Source: Brucella thiophenivorans (lineage in GTDB: Bacteria; Pseudomonadota; Alphaproteobacteria; Rhizobiales; Rhizobiaceae). From it: DNA of 64,000 nt. Position 1 is the stretch's first letter, and the number at the start of each line of letters is the position of its first letter. Positions 36,245-44,525 of the stretch are shown one piece after another. The DNA is taken from positions 1 through 64,000 of the forward strand of contig NZ_NNRJ01000051.1 in the NCBI RefSeq assembly GCF_002252445.1. Reading direction: 5' to 3'. A program made the translations under genes and the position numbers. The notes beneath the pieces were generated by a model. That model did no database searches and had not been told where the DNA came from. It saw nothing but the letters and a program-made list of their open reading frames with translations.

Positions 36245-37180
36245 ATGAGCCTACACGAGCGACTAAGCCGACTTGATGCAGCCCGTGAACTGACTGGCTT
36301 TCACACGCAGCCCGCGCAGATGCGTGCTGCCGGGCCGGGCAAAATCGGCGAATTGCGTCTGGGCTTTTCCGTACGCAATGGTCGCTCGGTGCTGCACGAT
36401 CTTTATCGCGTGGCCCCACTTCTGGTTCAGCAGGCGCTTTACTGGGATGAGGCAATGCCGGAATTGCCGATCTGCTCAATCATTTCGATTGGCGGCGGCA
36501 TTTTGCAAGGTGATCGCTACAAGATCGATATTCACGTTGGTGAAAATGCTTGTGCTCAAGTGACGTCGCAGGGCGCAAACCGTGTTCATCAGATGGATGC
36601 GAATTACGCCTCGCAATATCAGACCGTAACAGTGGAAGCAGGGGCATATCTGGAATATCTTCCGGACTTTACAATACCTTATCGCAATTCGCGCTTTATC
36701 AACCAGACTGACATTGTGATTGATGAGAGTGCAACGCTCATCTATGGCGAGATGATGATGACGGGACGCAAGCATCATCATGAAAGCGAGCGTTTTGGTT
36801 TCGATCTGCTTTCCATGATGGTTTCGGCGAAGCGTCCCGACGGCAAGCGTCTGTTCACGGACAAGGTGCTCATTGAAAAGGGCAATCCAACTATTGATTT
36901 TGCGGGCGTCATGCGCGGTTTCGATGCTTTTGCAAATATTATCTGCATAACGCCGCCCGATGTGGCTGCGCGCATTAAGGAACGGGTAGAGGTCAATTTC
37001 AGCACCGACGCGCCACGCGCAATCTCCGGGGTGTCGATGCTGCCAAACAATGCGGGTTTAATGCTGCGAGCGGTGGGTATTGAGAGCTATGATGTTCGCG
37101 CCGAAGTGCGGAATTTCTGGAAGATTGTTCGTGAAGAGGCGCGGGACCGCACTTTGCCTGAGGAGTTTCTCTGGCGTTGA
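36245..37180 (+). CDS. ureD: Urease accessory protein UreD (UreH)
   Basis: A 311-residue scaffold protein of the UreD family: SIGGGILQGDRYKIDIHVGENA, then TSQGANRVHQMD and YLPDFTIPYRNSRFINQT are diagnostic. It binds apo-urease and recruits UreF and UreG. Gene order EFGD, with ureD last, is the Brucella/Ochrobactrum-type arrangement rather than the DABCEFG order of enterics. It begins four bases after ureG. Confidence 0.95.
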   Translation: MSLHERLSRLDAARELTGFHTQPAQMRAAGPGKIGELRLGFSVRNGRSVLHDLYRVAPLLVQQALYWDEAMPELPICSIISIGGGILQGDRYKIDIHVGENACAQVTSQGANRVHQMDANYASQYQTVTVEAGAYLEYLPDFTIPYRNSRFINQTDIVIDESATLIYGEMMMTGRKHHHESERFGFDLLSMMVSAKRPDGKRLFTDKVLIEKGNPTIDFAGVMRGFDAFANIICITPPDVAARIKERVEVNFSTDAPRAISGVSMLPNNAGLMLRAVGIESYDVRAEVRNFWKIVREEARDRTLPEEFLWR

Positions 37181-37182
37181 GG

Positions 37183-37218
37183 CGCAACCCGAAAGGTGGG
37201 AACTGGTTTCGGGATGCG
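37183..37218. repeat. Dispersed palindromic repeat between ureD and ureT, copy 6
   Basis: CGCAACCCGAAA and TTTCGGGATGCG form an imperfect hairpin around GGTGGGAACTGG, matching the core module of the window's repeat family. It starts three bases after the ureD stop. Confidence 0.65.
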
Positions 37219-37267
37219 TATGAAAGATCGAAACGTGTTTCGATTTGGATTGAGAGGGGTTATCGAA

Positions 37268-38245
37268 ATGGCAGAGAAGAAAGTTAGTTTTCCAATAGCT
37301 TGCCTGCGTGGGGCGGGACAGGTTTTCTTCATGGAGAACGCCTTTACCGGATTGCTGTTTGTAGCTGCAATTGCCTATGCATCCTATGCAACCGGCATTT
37401 GGGCAACGACAATTGGCGCCATGATCGGTCTCATCGTTGCGACACTGACCGCGCAACTGCTTGATTGCGACAAGCCCTCGATTCACTCTGGCCTTTTTGG
37501 TTTCAACGGCATTCTTGTTGGCGTTGCTTTGCCGACATTTATCGCAGCCACGCCGCAATTGTGGTTCTATATCATCATAGGATCGGCGCTCAGCACCGTT
37601 ATCACGGCTGCATTCAGTGCGACGCTTACCAAAAGCTGGGGTGTTCCGGGTTCGACAGGGCCCTTCGTTCTGACTGGCTGGCTCATGGTCGCTGGTGCTT
37701 ATTCTTTTGGCGCTCTTGATGTGACCGGCGACAGCCCCAAACTTGTGTCGGATTATGTACAGGGTGCTGCAAGCATTCCGGCGAATATAGAGCTGGTGCA
37801 GATATTCTTCCGCAATATTGCGCAGGTCTTCCTGCTCGGCAACGAAGTCAGCGGTGCATTGATTCTGATCGGTATTTTTGTGGCTTCAAGACAGGCGGGT
37901 ATTGCCGCAGCGCTTGGATCGCTGATCGCTATGGTAACAGCCATTGGCATGCGCGCTGATCCAGCCGTTGTAATTCAGGGGCTTTATGGTTTCAGTTCGG
38001 TTTTGACGGCGATCGCTGTCGGTGTTGTCTTCCTCAAAACAGATGGGAAAGTGATTGTCTATGCAGTAATTGCGACCATCGCTACCGTGTTTATCCAAGG
38101 CGCTTATGATGTGATCATGTCTCCAATGGGCTTGCCATCCTTCACTGCTCCTTACGTGCTTACACTCTATTTGTTTATTGCACCGAAGAAGCTGCTTGCG
38201 CCGCATCCGCATAAGCCAGTTGCGCAACATCTGGTCAAGGATTAG
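37268..38245 (+). CDS. ureT: Urea channel/transporter UreT (UT family)
   Basis: A 325-residue inner-membrane protein with ten hydrophobic segments in two homologous halves, each with the UT signature: LFGFNGILVGVALP in the first half and QGLYGFSSVLTAIAVGVVF in the second. It resembles Yersinia Yut and eukaryotic urea channels and lets urea in passively. ATG 37268 is preferred because GAGAGGGG lies about nine bases upstream; the frame opens 24 codons earlier across the palindromic repeat. In Brucella a homologous gene lies in the same place in the ure2 operon. Confidence 0.93.
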   Translation: MAEKKVSFPIACLRGAGQVFFMENAFTGLLFVAAIAYASYATGIWATTIGAMIGLIVATLTAQLLDCDKPSIHSGLFGFNGILVGVALPTFIAATPQLWFYIIIGSALSTVITAAFSATLTKSWGVPGSTGPFVLTGWLMVAGAYSFGALDVTGDSPKLVSDYVQGAASIPANIELVQIFFRNIAQVFLLGNEVSGALILIGIFVASRQAGIAAALGSLIAMVTAIGMRADPAVVIQGLYGFSSVLTAIAVGVVFLKTDGKVIVYAVIATIATVFIQGAYDVIMSPMGLPSFTAPYVLTLYLFIAPKKLLAPHPHKPVAQHLVKD

Positions 38246-38289
38246 AGCGCATCCCGAAAAGTGTGAAACGGTTTTCGGGCAAGATGCAC
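38244..38289. repeat. Dispersed palindromic repeat between ureT and amtB, copy 7
   Basis: AGAGCGCATCCCGAAAA followed by GTGTGAAACGG and TTTTCGGGCAAGATGC: the clearest copy of the family's core module, beginning at the stop codon of ureT. Confidence 0.7.
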
Positions 38290-38333
38290 GTCTCAATGAT
38301 TTATTCTGAATTTCGTTTTCGAAAGAGGGCAAC

Positions 38334-39575
38334 ATGCAATCTATCAGCGCAGGCGATACAGCCTTTATCCTAATCTGCACGGCACTTGTGTGTATGATGA
38401 CCCCGGCACTGGCCTTGTTCTATGGCGGACTCGTTCGCCAACGTGATGTTCTTTCCATCATGATACAGAACTTCGTCTGCATGGGCGTGGTCGGCCTCAT
38501 CTGGGTTTTTGGTGGGTTCAGTCTGGCTTTTGGCCCGTCTATTGGCGGCGTCATTGGTAACATCACAACCTATTTTGGCATGTATCATGTGGGTATCGAG
38601 CCAAATCCGACTTATGCAGCGAATGTTCCGTTCATCATGGTATTTGCTTACCAGATGATGTTTGCGATCATCACGCCTGCGCTGATGACAGGTGCATTTG
38701 TCGGACGCTTCAAGTTCGGTGCCTATCTGTTCTTCATCGCCTTCTGGACGATCCTCGTTTATCTTCCAGCAGCGCATTGGGTTTGGGGCGGTGGCTTCTT
38801 AGCTAAACTTGGCGTTGTTGATTTTGCAGGCGGCATCGTCATTCATGCCTCCGCTGGCTTTTCAGCGCTTGCCGCAGCAAAATATCTTGGAAAGCGCAAA
38901 CTCGCACCTGGCGAAACGGAATCGCAGCCTGCAAGTTTGCCACTTGTTGCAATCGGTGCCGGTCTGCTGTGGTTTGGCTGGTTCGGCTTTAATGCGGGTG
39001 GTGCTTATGCAGCCGATGCGCTGGCAGCCTATGCTTTCACCAACACCATGCTTGCAGGCTCCATTGCCATGCTGGTCTGGATGTTCTGGGAATGGAAAGA
39101 ATCTGGTCGTCCGTCTTTCTCCGGTGTTTTGGTGGGGGCGGTAACAGGCCTTGCAACGATTACGCCTGCTGCCGGCTATGTTGAACCGATCACAGCGCTT
39201 CTTATCGGTGCTATCGGCGCTTCGGTCTGCTTTAATGCCAAATATGTGCAGAAATGGCTCAAGATTGATGACACGCTGGAAGTCTGGCGTGCTCATGGTG
39301 TTGGCGGCATGACAGGTGCAATCCTGATCGGTGTGTTAGCAAGCTCGAATATCAATGCTGTTTCGGCAAGTGCCTATCAGCTTGGCGTTCAGGTTCTGGC
39401 CGTGGTTATCGTCGCGGGCTATGCATGGATCATCACAATGATTCTTCTTAAGGTTTTGGATGCATTCGGCCATTTGCGGGTTTCTGATGATATTCAGCGT
39501 GAGGGCCTCGATGATCAACTCTATGGAGAAAATGCATTCAGCCTTTGGGGTATGAAAAAGCAGATGGATAAGTAA
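38334..39575 (+). CDS. amtB: Ammonium transporter (Amt family)
   Basis: A 413-residue Amt protein with 11 membrane segments. Marks are LALFYGGLVRQRDVLS near the start, SLAFGPSIGGVIG, the pore histidines in VIHASAGFSALAAA and WRAHGVGGMTGAI, and WFGWFGFNAGG. It conducts ammonium across the inner membrane. It carries no signal peptide and no glnK gene lies next to it, unlike the usual glnK-amtB pair; here it closes the urease gene run and may recapture or release the ammonia produced. A terminator follows 31 bases on. Confidence 0.95.
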   Translation: MQSISAGDTAFILICTALVCMMTPALALFYGGLVRQRDVLSIMIQNFVCMGVVGLIWVFGGFSLAFGPSIGGVIGNITTYFGMYHVGIEPNPTYAANVPFIMVFAYQMMFAIITPALMTGAFVGRFKFGAYLFFIAFWTILVYLPAAHWVWGGGFLAKLGVVDFAGGIVIHASAGFSALAAAKYLGKRKLAPGETESQPASLPLVAIGAGLLWFGWFGFNAGGAYAADALAAYAFTNTMLAGSIAMLVWMFWEWKESGRPSFSGVLVGAVTGLATITPAAGYVEPITALLIGAIGASVCFNAKYVQKWLKIDDTLEVWRAHGVGGMTGAILIGVLASSNINAVSASAYQLGVQVLAVVIVAGYAWIITMILLKVLDAFGHLRVSDDIQREGLDDQLYGENAFSLWGMKKQMDK

Positions 39576-39606
39576 TCGAGTATTATTTATTCAAAAAAGC
39601 ATAATT

Positions 39607-39637
39607 GGGCCCGCTTAAGAGATTCTGCGGGCCCTTT
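39607..39637 (+). terminator. Intrinsic terminator after amtB
   Basis: GGGCCCGC (39607-39614) pairs with GCGGGCCC (39627-39634), followed by TTTC. It separates the urease-amtB transcript from the downstream ABC importer operon. Confidence 0.75.
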
Positions 39638-39754
39638 CGACTTGTGGTAGAGTTGAGTGCGAATAAAATTTGAAGTTTATATTTAAGTATATTGCGTCCA
39701 TCAAATACCTTCAGTAAGATGATTTTGCAAAAAGATCATACTGCGGAGGGCGGG

Positions 39755-41302
39755 ATGAAGTGGGTATCGGTTTCGGTTGCAGCAATTGTTGCATGGAGTG
39801 CTGTGACACAAGTTTATGCTGCTCCCAAAGACAGCCTCGCGCTGGCAATCGGTGGTGAGCCGGATAATGGATTTGATCCATTGGCTGGCTGGGGTGGCTA
39901 CGGCAATCCCTTGTTCCAATCGACCCTTTTGCGTCGTGATGTCGATCTCGGAACGGTCCCTGATCTTGCAACCGAATGGAAACTCTCTGACGACCGCAAA
40001 GTCTGGACGATTAAGCTGCGTGATGATGTGCGTTTTTCCGATGGATCACCACTCACAGCAGAAGATGTTGCATTCACCTTCAATACGGCCAAAGCATCAG
40101 CCAATGCGATTGATCTGAGTGTGATGGAAAAGGCAGAAGGGGTTGATAAAAGCACGCTTCGCATTTCGCTGAACAGGCCATGGATCACCTTTGTTGAGGC
40201 GTTTTATACGCTCGGTATTGTGCCTGCTGCGACTTATGGGCCAAATTATGCGCGTAAGCCGATAGGTTCCGGGCCTTATAAATTTGTTGCCTGGAATGAA
40301 GGCGAACAGCTCATCGTCGAGCGCAATGACGCTTATTACGGTGACAAAGGACCGTTTAAGAAAATAACATTCCTCTTTACTGGCGAAGCGCCAGGGCTTG
40401 CGGCTGCAAATGCTGGTGCAGTGGATATGGTCGCAGTTCCGGCCCAACTTGCCGACGCTGTTCCAAGTGGATTTAAGGCAATATCCGTTCAGACGGTCGA
40501 TAACAGAGGGTTAAGTCTGCCTTTCGCAAAGCCGCATGACGTGGATGGCCGCAAAGTCGGCAATGCGGTGACGTCTGATCCTGCAATCCGCAAAGCAATC
40601 AATATGGGGCTTGATCGTAAGTTGATTGTCGATGTAGCGCTGAATAGTCATGGCACGCCAGCATTCGGTCCTGCAGATGGCTTGCCGTGGGCGGGTAAAG
40701 CCGATCAGGTCGACTTCAATCTGGATGCTGCAAAAGCACTCCTTGATGAGGCAGGCTGGGTCGCTGGTGATGACGGAATTCGCGTCAGGGAAGGCGTTCG
40801 AGCCGCATTTCCGATCAACTATCCTGCCAGCGATGGAACCCGGCAGGCATTGGCCGAAACGGCTGCCGAACTGCTGCGCCCACTGGGTATCGAAGCAACG
40901 GCGCAAGGCGGAAGCTGGGACGCGATTGGGCGCGTTATGCATTCCGAGCCGGTGGTTTTTGGCTTTGGCAGTCACTCGCCATATCAGCTTTATAGCCTCT
41001 TTGCACAAAAGCTTGGCGGCGTCGAATATATGAATCCCAGTTACTATGCCAACGCCCATGTTGAAGCATTGTTTGAAAAAGCACAGGGCGCTGAAAGCCT
41101 TGAAGCCTCGCTGCCTTATTGGGCTGAAGCCGCCGAGTATTACGGTCTGAAGGGTGATAACTCATGGGCATGGCTGGTCAATCTCGATCATGTTTATCTC
41201 ACAAACAAATGCCTTGATATTGGCAAAACCCAGATTGAGCCGCATGGCCATGGATGGCCGGTAACAGCAACAATTGCAAACTGGCGGTGGACCTGCGAGT
41301 GA
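39755..41302 (+). CDS. Solute-binding protein of a NikA/YntA-like (peptide/nickel family) ABC importer
   Basis: A 515-residue periplasmic protein with a Sec signal (MKWVSVSVAAIVAWSAVTQVYA) and the family-5 (DppA/OppA/NikA) fold: PDLATEWKLSDDRKVWTIKLRDDVRFSDGSPLTAEDV and GSGPYKFVAWNEGEQLIVERN. GGAGGG before ATG 39755 fixes the start. The family binds peptides, nickel or metallophores. Its place after urease, with nikR nearby, and the analogy with the Yersinia urease-linked yntABCDE genes suggest nickel or a nickel chelate; this is inference. It opens a five-gene run with overlapping ends. Confidence 0.85.
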   Translation: MKWVSVSVAAIVAWSAVTQVYAAPKDSLALAIGGEPDNGFDPLAGWGGYGNPLFQSTLLRRDVDLGTVPDLATEWKLSDDRKVWTIKLRDDVRFSDGSPLTAEDVAFTFNTAKASANAIDLSVMEKAEGVDKSTLRISLNRPWITFVEAFYTLGIVPAATYGPNYARKPIGSGPYKFVAWNEGEQLIVERNDAYYGDKGPFKKITFLFTGEAPGLAAANAGAVDMVAVPAQLADAVPSGFKAISVQTVDNRGLSLPFAKPHDVDGRKVGNAVTSDPAIRKAINMGLDRKLIVDVALNSHGTPAFGPADGLPWAGKADQVDFNLDAAKALLDEAGWVAGDDGIRVREGVRAAFPINYPASDGTRQALAETAAELLRPLGIEATAQGGSWDAIGRVMHSEPVVFGFGSHSPYQLYSLFAQKLGGVEYMNPSYYANAHVEALFEKAQGAESLEASLPYWAEAAEYYGLKGDNSWAWLVNLDHVYLTNKCLDIGKTQIEPHGHGWPVTATIANWRWTCE

Positions 41303-42282
41303 ATGTTGAAATCATCAATCTGATTGCAATTCGCTTTCTGCGTCTTTGCGCATTGGTTTTGTGCGTCGCTTTCGCGGTGTTTTTACTGATGAAAGCCTCG
41401 CCGATTGATCCGGTTGATGCTTATCTTGGACCGGCTATGGCCTATGTCGGCCCTGAACAGAAAATGCAGATTGCTGCAATCTGGGGGCTGGACCGTCCTG
41501 TTTATGAGCAGTTCCTGCGTTGGGCCGGCAACATTTTGACGGGTGATCTCGGTTTCAGTATCACTTACAACGCGCCGGTCAGTGAAGTGATGAGCGGTCG
41601 CATTGGCGCGTCACTGACATTGACGGGTCTTGCTTGGCTGCTATCCGGTCTTCTTGGCTTTGCGCTTGGATTGGTTTCAGCCGCCTATGAAGGGCGCTGG
41701 ATCGATCGCGTTATTCGTCTCTATTGCTATCTTCTTGCGGCAATGCCGACCTTCTGGCTGGCCATGCTGATGCTGGCGCTGTTCTCGGTTAAACTTGGCT
41801 GGACGCCAAACTGCTGTGCGGGTCCGATTGGTGTTCCTTCCGATCAGGTGAGTTTACTTGAACGCATTCAACATCTGATCTTGCCATTATCTGCATTGAC
41901 ACTTTTTGGTGTCGCGCAGATCGCTCTGCACTCACGCGCCAAGCTTATTGAAGTTCTACAATCGGATTACATTACCTTTGCGCGTGCACAAGGCGCGCGT
42001 CAGGGCGACATTATCCTTCGTCACGGCGTTCGTAATGCAGCTTTGCCCGCCCTGACGGTCTTGTTTGCTTCAATTGGCGAGATATTTGGCGGGGCAATTC
42101 TTGCCGAACAGGTCTTTGCATGGCCGGGATTGGGCCGTGCAACGGTTGAGGCAGGTATTCGCGGCGATGTGGCTCTGCTGCTGGCCATTGCAATGCTTAT
42201 GACGGTGATCGTTTCGACCGGAAACATGATCGCCGATCTTCTTTACCGCGTCGTTGACCCAAGATTGAGAGAGGGAGCATGA
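41299..42282 (+). CDS. ABC importer permease, NikB/DppB type
   Basis: A 327-residue permease with six segments, the N-terminal DppB-type layout (MKASPIDPVDAYLGPAM, IWGLDRPVYEQFLRW), and the cytoplasmic EAA loop DYITFARAQGARQGDIILRHGVRNA. GTG 41299 overlaps the stop of the binding-protein gene (GTGA), with a purine-rich stretch upstream; an earlier in-frame ATG at 41254 lies inside that gene. It pairs with the next permease. Confidence 0.87.
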   Translation: MNVEIINLIAIRFLRLCALVLCVAFAVFLLMKASPIDPVDAYLGPAMAYVGPEQKMQIAAIWGLDRPVYEQFLRWAGNILTGDLGFSITYNAPVSEVMSGRIGASLTLTGLAWLLSGLLGFALGLVSAAYEGRWIDRVIRLYCYLLAAMPTFWLAMLMLALFSVKLGWTPNCCAGPIGVPSDQVSLLERIQHLILPLSALTLFGVAQIALHSRAKLIEVLQSDYITFARAQGARQGDIILRHGVRNAALPALTVLFASIGEIFGGAILAEQVFAWPGLGRATVEAGIRGDVALLLAIAMLMTVIVSTGNMIADLLYRVVDPRLREGA

Positions 42283-43106
42283 CGATCATCCCTCTCAACG
42301 GACGCATACGCGCCTTCTTCAGTGCTTTGTTTTCACTGGCAATCATCGTTGCGATTTCTGTTGCCGCATGGGGTTATGGCGAAACCGGCATCCGCTCCAA
42401 TTTTTCGATACGCAATATGGAGCCGTCTTTTTCGCACTGGTTCGGAACCGATCAGATGGGGCGTGATATGTTTGCCCGGACATTGCACGGTCTCACGCTC
42501 AGCCTGCGTGTCGGAATTTTTGCTGCTGGCTTTTCGGTGGTCATCGCCCTTGTGATCGTTCTTCTGTCGGGGCTTGGCAAAACTGCCGATGCGATTGGCA
42601 GTTTTGTCACCGATGGTATGCTGGCAATGCCGCATTTTGTTCTGCTTATTCTTATCAGCTTTGCGCTGGGCGGTGGAACAGGTGCGGTTATTATTGCCGT
42701 TGCGATTTCGCACTGGCCACGTTTTGCGCGTATTTTGCGCGCTGAACTCATACAGGTGCGCGCAGCACCTTTTGTCGAAGCGTCGCGCAGTTTTGGAAAA
42801 TCGCGCAGCTTTATCTTGTTGAACCACATTCTTCCGCATCTTCTGCCCCAGATGCTTGTTGGCTTTCTGCTGATGTTTCCGCATGCAATTTTGCATGAAG
42901 CAGGTCTTACCTTTTTAGGATTTGGCCTTGAACCATCGCGACCAGCCATCGGCATTATGCTTTCAGAAGCGATGCGTCATATCAGCGGTGGCCGGTGGTG
43001 GCTCGCCGTTTTTCCAGGTCTCGCGTTGTTGATCATGGTGCTGTGCTTTGACGTGCTCGCTAATGGATTACGCCGCCTGACCAGTCCGAGAGAGGCTCAG
43101 ACCTGA
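42279..43106 (+). CDS. ABC importer permease, NikC/DppC type
   Basis: A 275-residue permease of the DppC family, with SHWFGTDQMGRDMFARTLHGLTLSLRVG near the N-terminus and the EAA loop PFVEASRSFGKSRSFILLNHILPHLLPQ. It overlaps the previous gene by four bases and its stop shares a base with the next start. Confidence 0.88.
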   Translation: MTIIPLNGRIRAFFSALFSLAIIVAISVAAWGYGETGIRSNFSIRNMEPSFSHWFGTDQMGRDMFARTLHGLTLSLRVGIFAAGFSVVIALVIVLLSGLGKTADAIGSFVTDGMLAMPHFVLLILISFALGGGTGAVIIAVAISHWPRFARILRAELIQVRAAPFVEASRSFGKSRSFILLNHILPHLLPQMLVGFLLMFPHAILHEAGLTFLGFGLEPSRPAIGIMLSEAMRHISGGRWWLAVFPGLALLIMVLCFDVLANGLRRLTSPREAQT

Positions 43107-43882
43107 TGCTTGAAATCAATAATCTTAGCGTTTCGTTTCGTCGGTATAACGGCTTTTTCAGTCAGGATACGATAACCCGCCTGTCGGATATTGAACTCAA
43201 TATTGCACCGGGCGAGATTGTCGCGCTGGTCGGTCATTCGGGCGCAGGCAAAAGCTTGCTCGCCCATGCCATTCTGGGGCTTCTTCCCAATAATGCCATC
43301 GCTAAAGGGGATATTTCTTTTCAAGGCAACCCCCTTTGCAAAAAGAGCCTGAGCGAAAAACGGGGCCGCGACATAGCGCTTTTGCCGCAACAAACAACGT
43401 ATCTCGATCCAACTGCCAACGTCGGCGCGCTTATTGGCTGGGCCGCAAACCGGGCTGGAAAGCCGCCAGCAATCGAAAGCCGCCTGACTGAAGTGGGATT
43501 GAGCGCTGACGTGGCCCGCCTTTATCCGCATCAGCTTTCCGGCGGCATGGCGCGGCGCGTTCTGATGGCGCAGGCAATTTCAGGCGGAGCAAAACTGCTG
43601 ATCGCTGATGAGCCGACAGCAGGGCTTGACCCCACCAATCGCGACATTATTCTGGAAAAATTGCGTAAACACGCTGACGAAGGCGGTGCTGTTTTGCTGA
43701 TCACGCATGATCTGATCCCCGTGCTTTCCTATGCGGATCACATTGCGATTTTGAAAGACGGAAAAATGTGTTGTTTAGCGCCGACATCTGCCTTTAGCGG
43801 GGCAGGGGATGCGCTTGCTTCTCACTATGCAAAGTCTCTATGGCGTGCGCTGCCGCAAAATGACTTCCATGCCTATGCTTGA
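43106..43882 (+). CDS. ABC importer ATPase, NikD/DppD type
   Basis: A 258-residue ATPase with Walker A GHSGAGKSLL, signature LSGGMARRVLMAQAI, Walker [13 protein letters not shown] and switch ITHDLIPVL. It lacks the iron-sulfur or oligopeptide C-terminal domain (about 60-70 residues) that many DppD proteins have, as NikD also does. It begins at the last base of the permease stop codon. Confidence 0.88.
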   Translation: MLEINNLSVSFRRYNGFFSQDTITRLSDIELNIAPGEIVALVGHSGAGKSLLAHAILGLLPNNAIAKGDISFQGNPLCKKSLSEKRGRDIALLPQQTTYLDPTANVGALIGWAANRAGKPPAIESRLTEVGLSADVARLYPHQLSGGMARRVLMAQAISGGAKLLIADEPTAGLDPTNRDIILEKLRKHADEGGAVLLITHDLIPVLSYADHIAILKDGKMCCLAPTSAFSGAGDALASHYAKSLWRALPQNDFHAYA

Positions 43883-44474
43883 AGCCAAGAATGTCAGTGC
43901 TGCCTTTGGCAAGCGTATTGTCTTTTCAGACGTTTCGCTGAGCCTGAACACAGCTTCGGTCTATTGTATTTCCGGCCCATCTGGCTGCGGTAAAACCACA
44001 TTGGGCCGTATTCTCGCTGGGCTGAATCGTCCGAAAGCCGGTGAAGTTACCTTCAACAAGCGCAATATAACTTCAACCGAAACATGGCCTGTTCAGTACC
44101 TCTACCAGTCACCGCTAATGGCCATGAACCCACGCTGGCAGATCAGAAAAATCATTGCTGAATCGGGTCCAGTGGATACAGAAATATCACGCACACTTGG
44201 CATTGAAACAGAGTGGGAAACCCGCTATCCGCACGAACTCTCTGGCGGGCAGCTACAGCGCGTTTCCATTTTGCGGGCGCTCGGCGCAAAACCTCGATTC
44301 TTAATTGCAGATGAAATTACTTCTGCACTCGATCCGGTGGCGCAAGCTCAAATATGGCAACTTTTGATAAAGCTTACCGAGAAGTATAGTCTTGGAATTG
44401 TTGCCATCAGCCATGATGAGAGTTTGCTTTCGAGAATTGGTGCAGCAAACAATCATTTCAGATTGGGTGTATAG
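43860..44474 (+). CDS. ABC importer ATPase, NikE/DppF type
   Basis: A short ATPase of 204 residues with Walker A GPSGCGKTTL, signature LSGGQLQRVSILRAL, Walker B FLIADEITSALD and the switch ISHDESLL. The NikE family is normally around 250-270 residues; this one lacks the C-terminal part but all catalytic motifs are present. ATG 43860 overlaps the previous gene by 23 bases; ATGs at 43869 and 43875 are alternatives. It ends the operon at a terminator shared with the opposing operon. Confidence 0.85.
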   Translation: MTSMPMLEAKNVSAAFGKRIVFSDVSLSLNTASVYCISGPSGCGKTTLGRILAGLNRPKAGEVTFNKRNITSTETWPVQYLYQSPLMAMNPRWQIRKIIAESGPVDTEISRTLGIETEWETRYPHELSGGQLQRVSILRALGAKPRFLIADEITSALDPVAQAQIWQLLIKLTEKYSLGIVAISHDESLLSRIGAANNHFRLGV

Positions 44475-44485
44475 AGAAACCAAAC

Positions 44486-44516
44486 ACAAAGCCGGGAAAT
44501 TACCCCGGCTTTGTTT
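44486..44516. terminator. Bidirectional intrinsic terminator
   Basis: ACAAAGCCGGG (44486-44496) pairs with CCCGGCTTTGT (44504-44514), followed by TTATT on the plus side and GTTTGG on the minus side. It lies between the nickel-type importer operon and the convergent minus-strand operon. Confidence 0.8.
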
Positions 44517-44525
44517 ATTGCGTCA

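Noticed and set aside
39640-39754. Possible NikR operator before the nickel-type importer
   Set aside because: A GTATAT...AAATAC dyad is present, but the spacing (10) differs from the known NikR site (GTATGA-N16-TCATAC), so no call was made. The region before ureA has none either.
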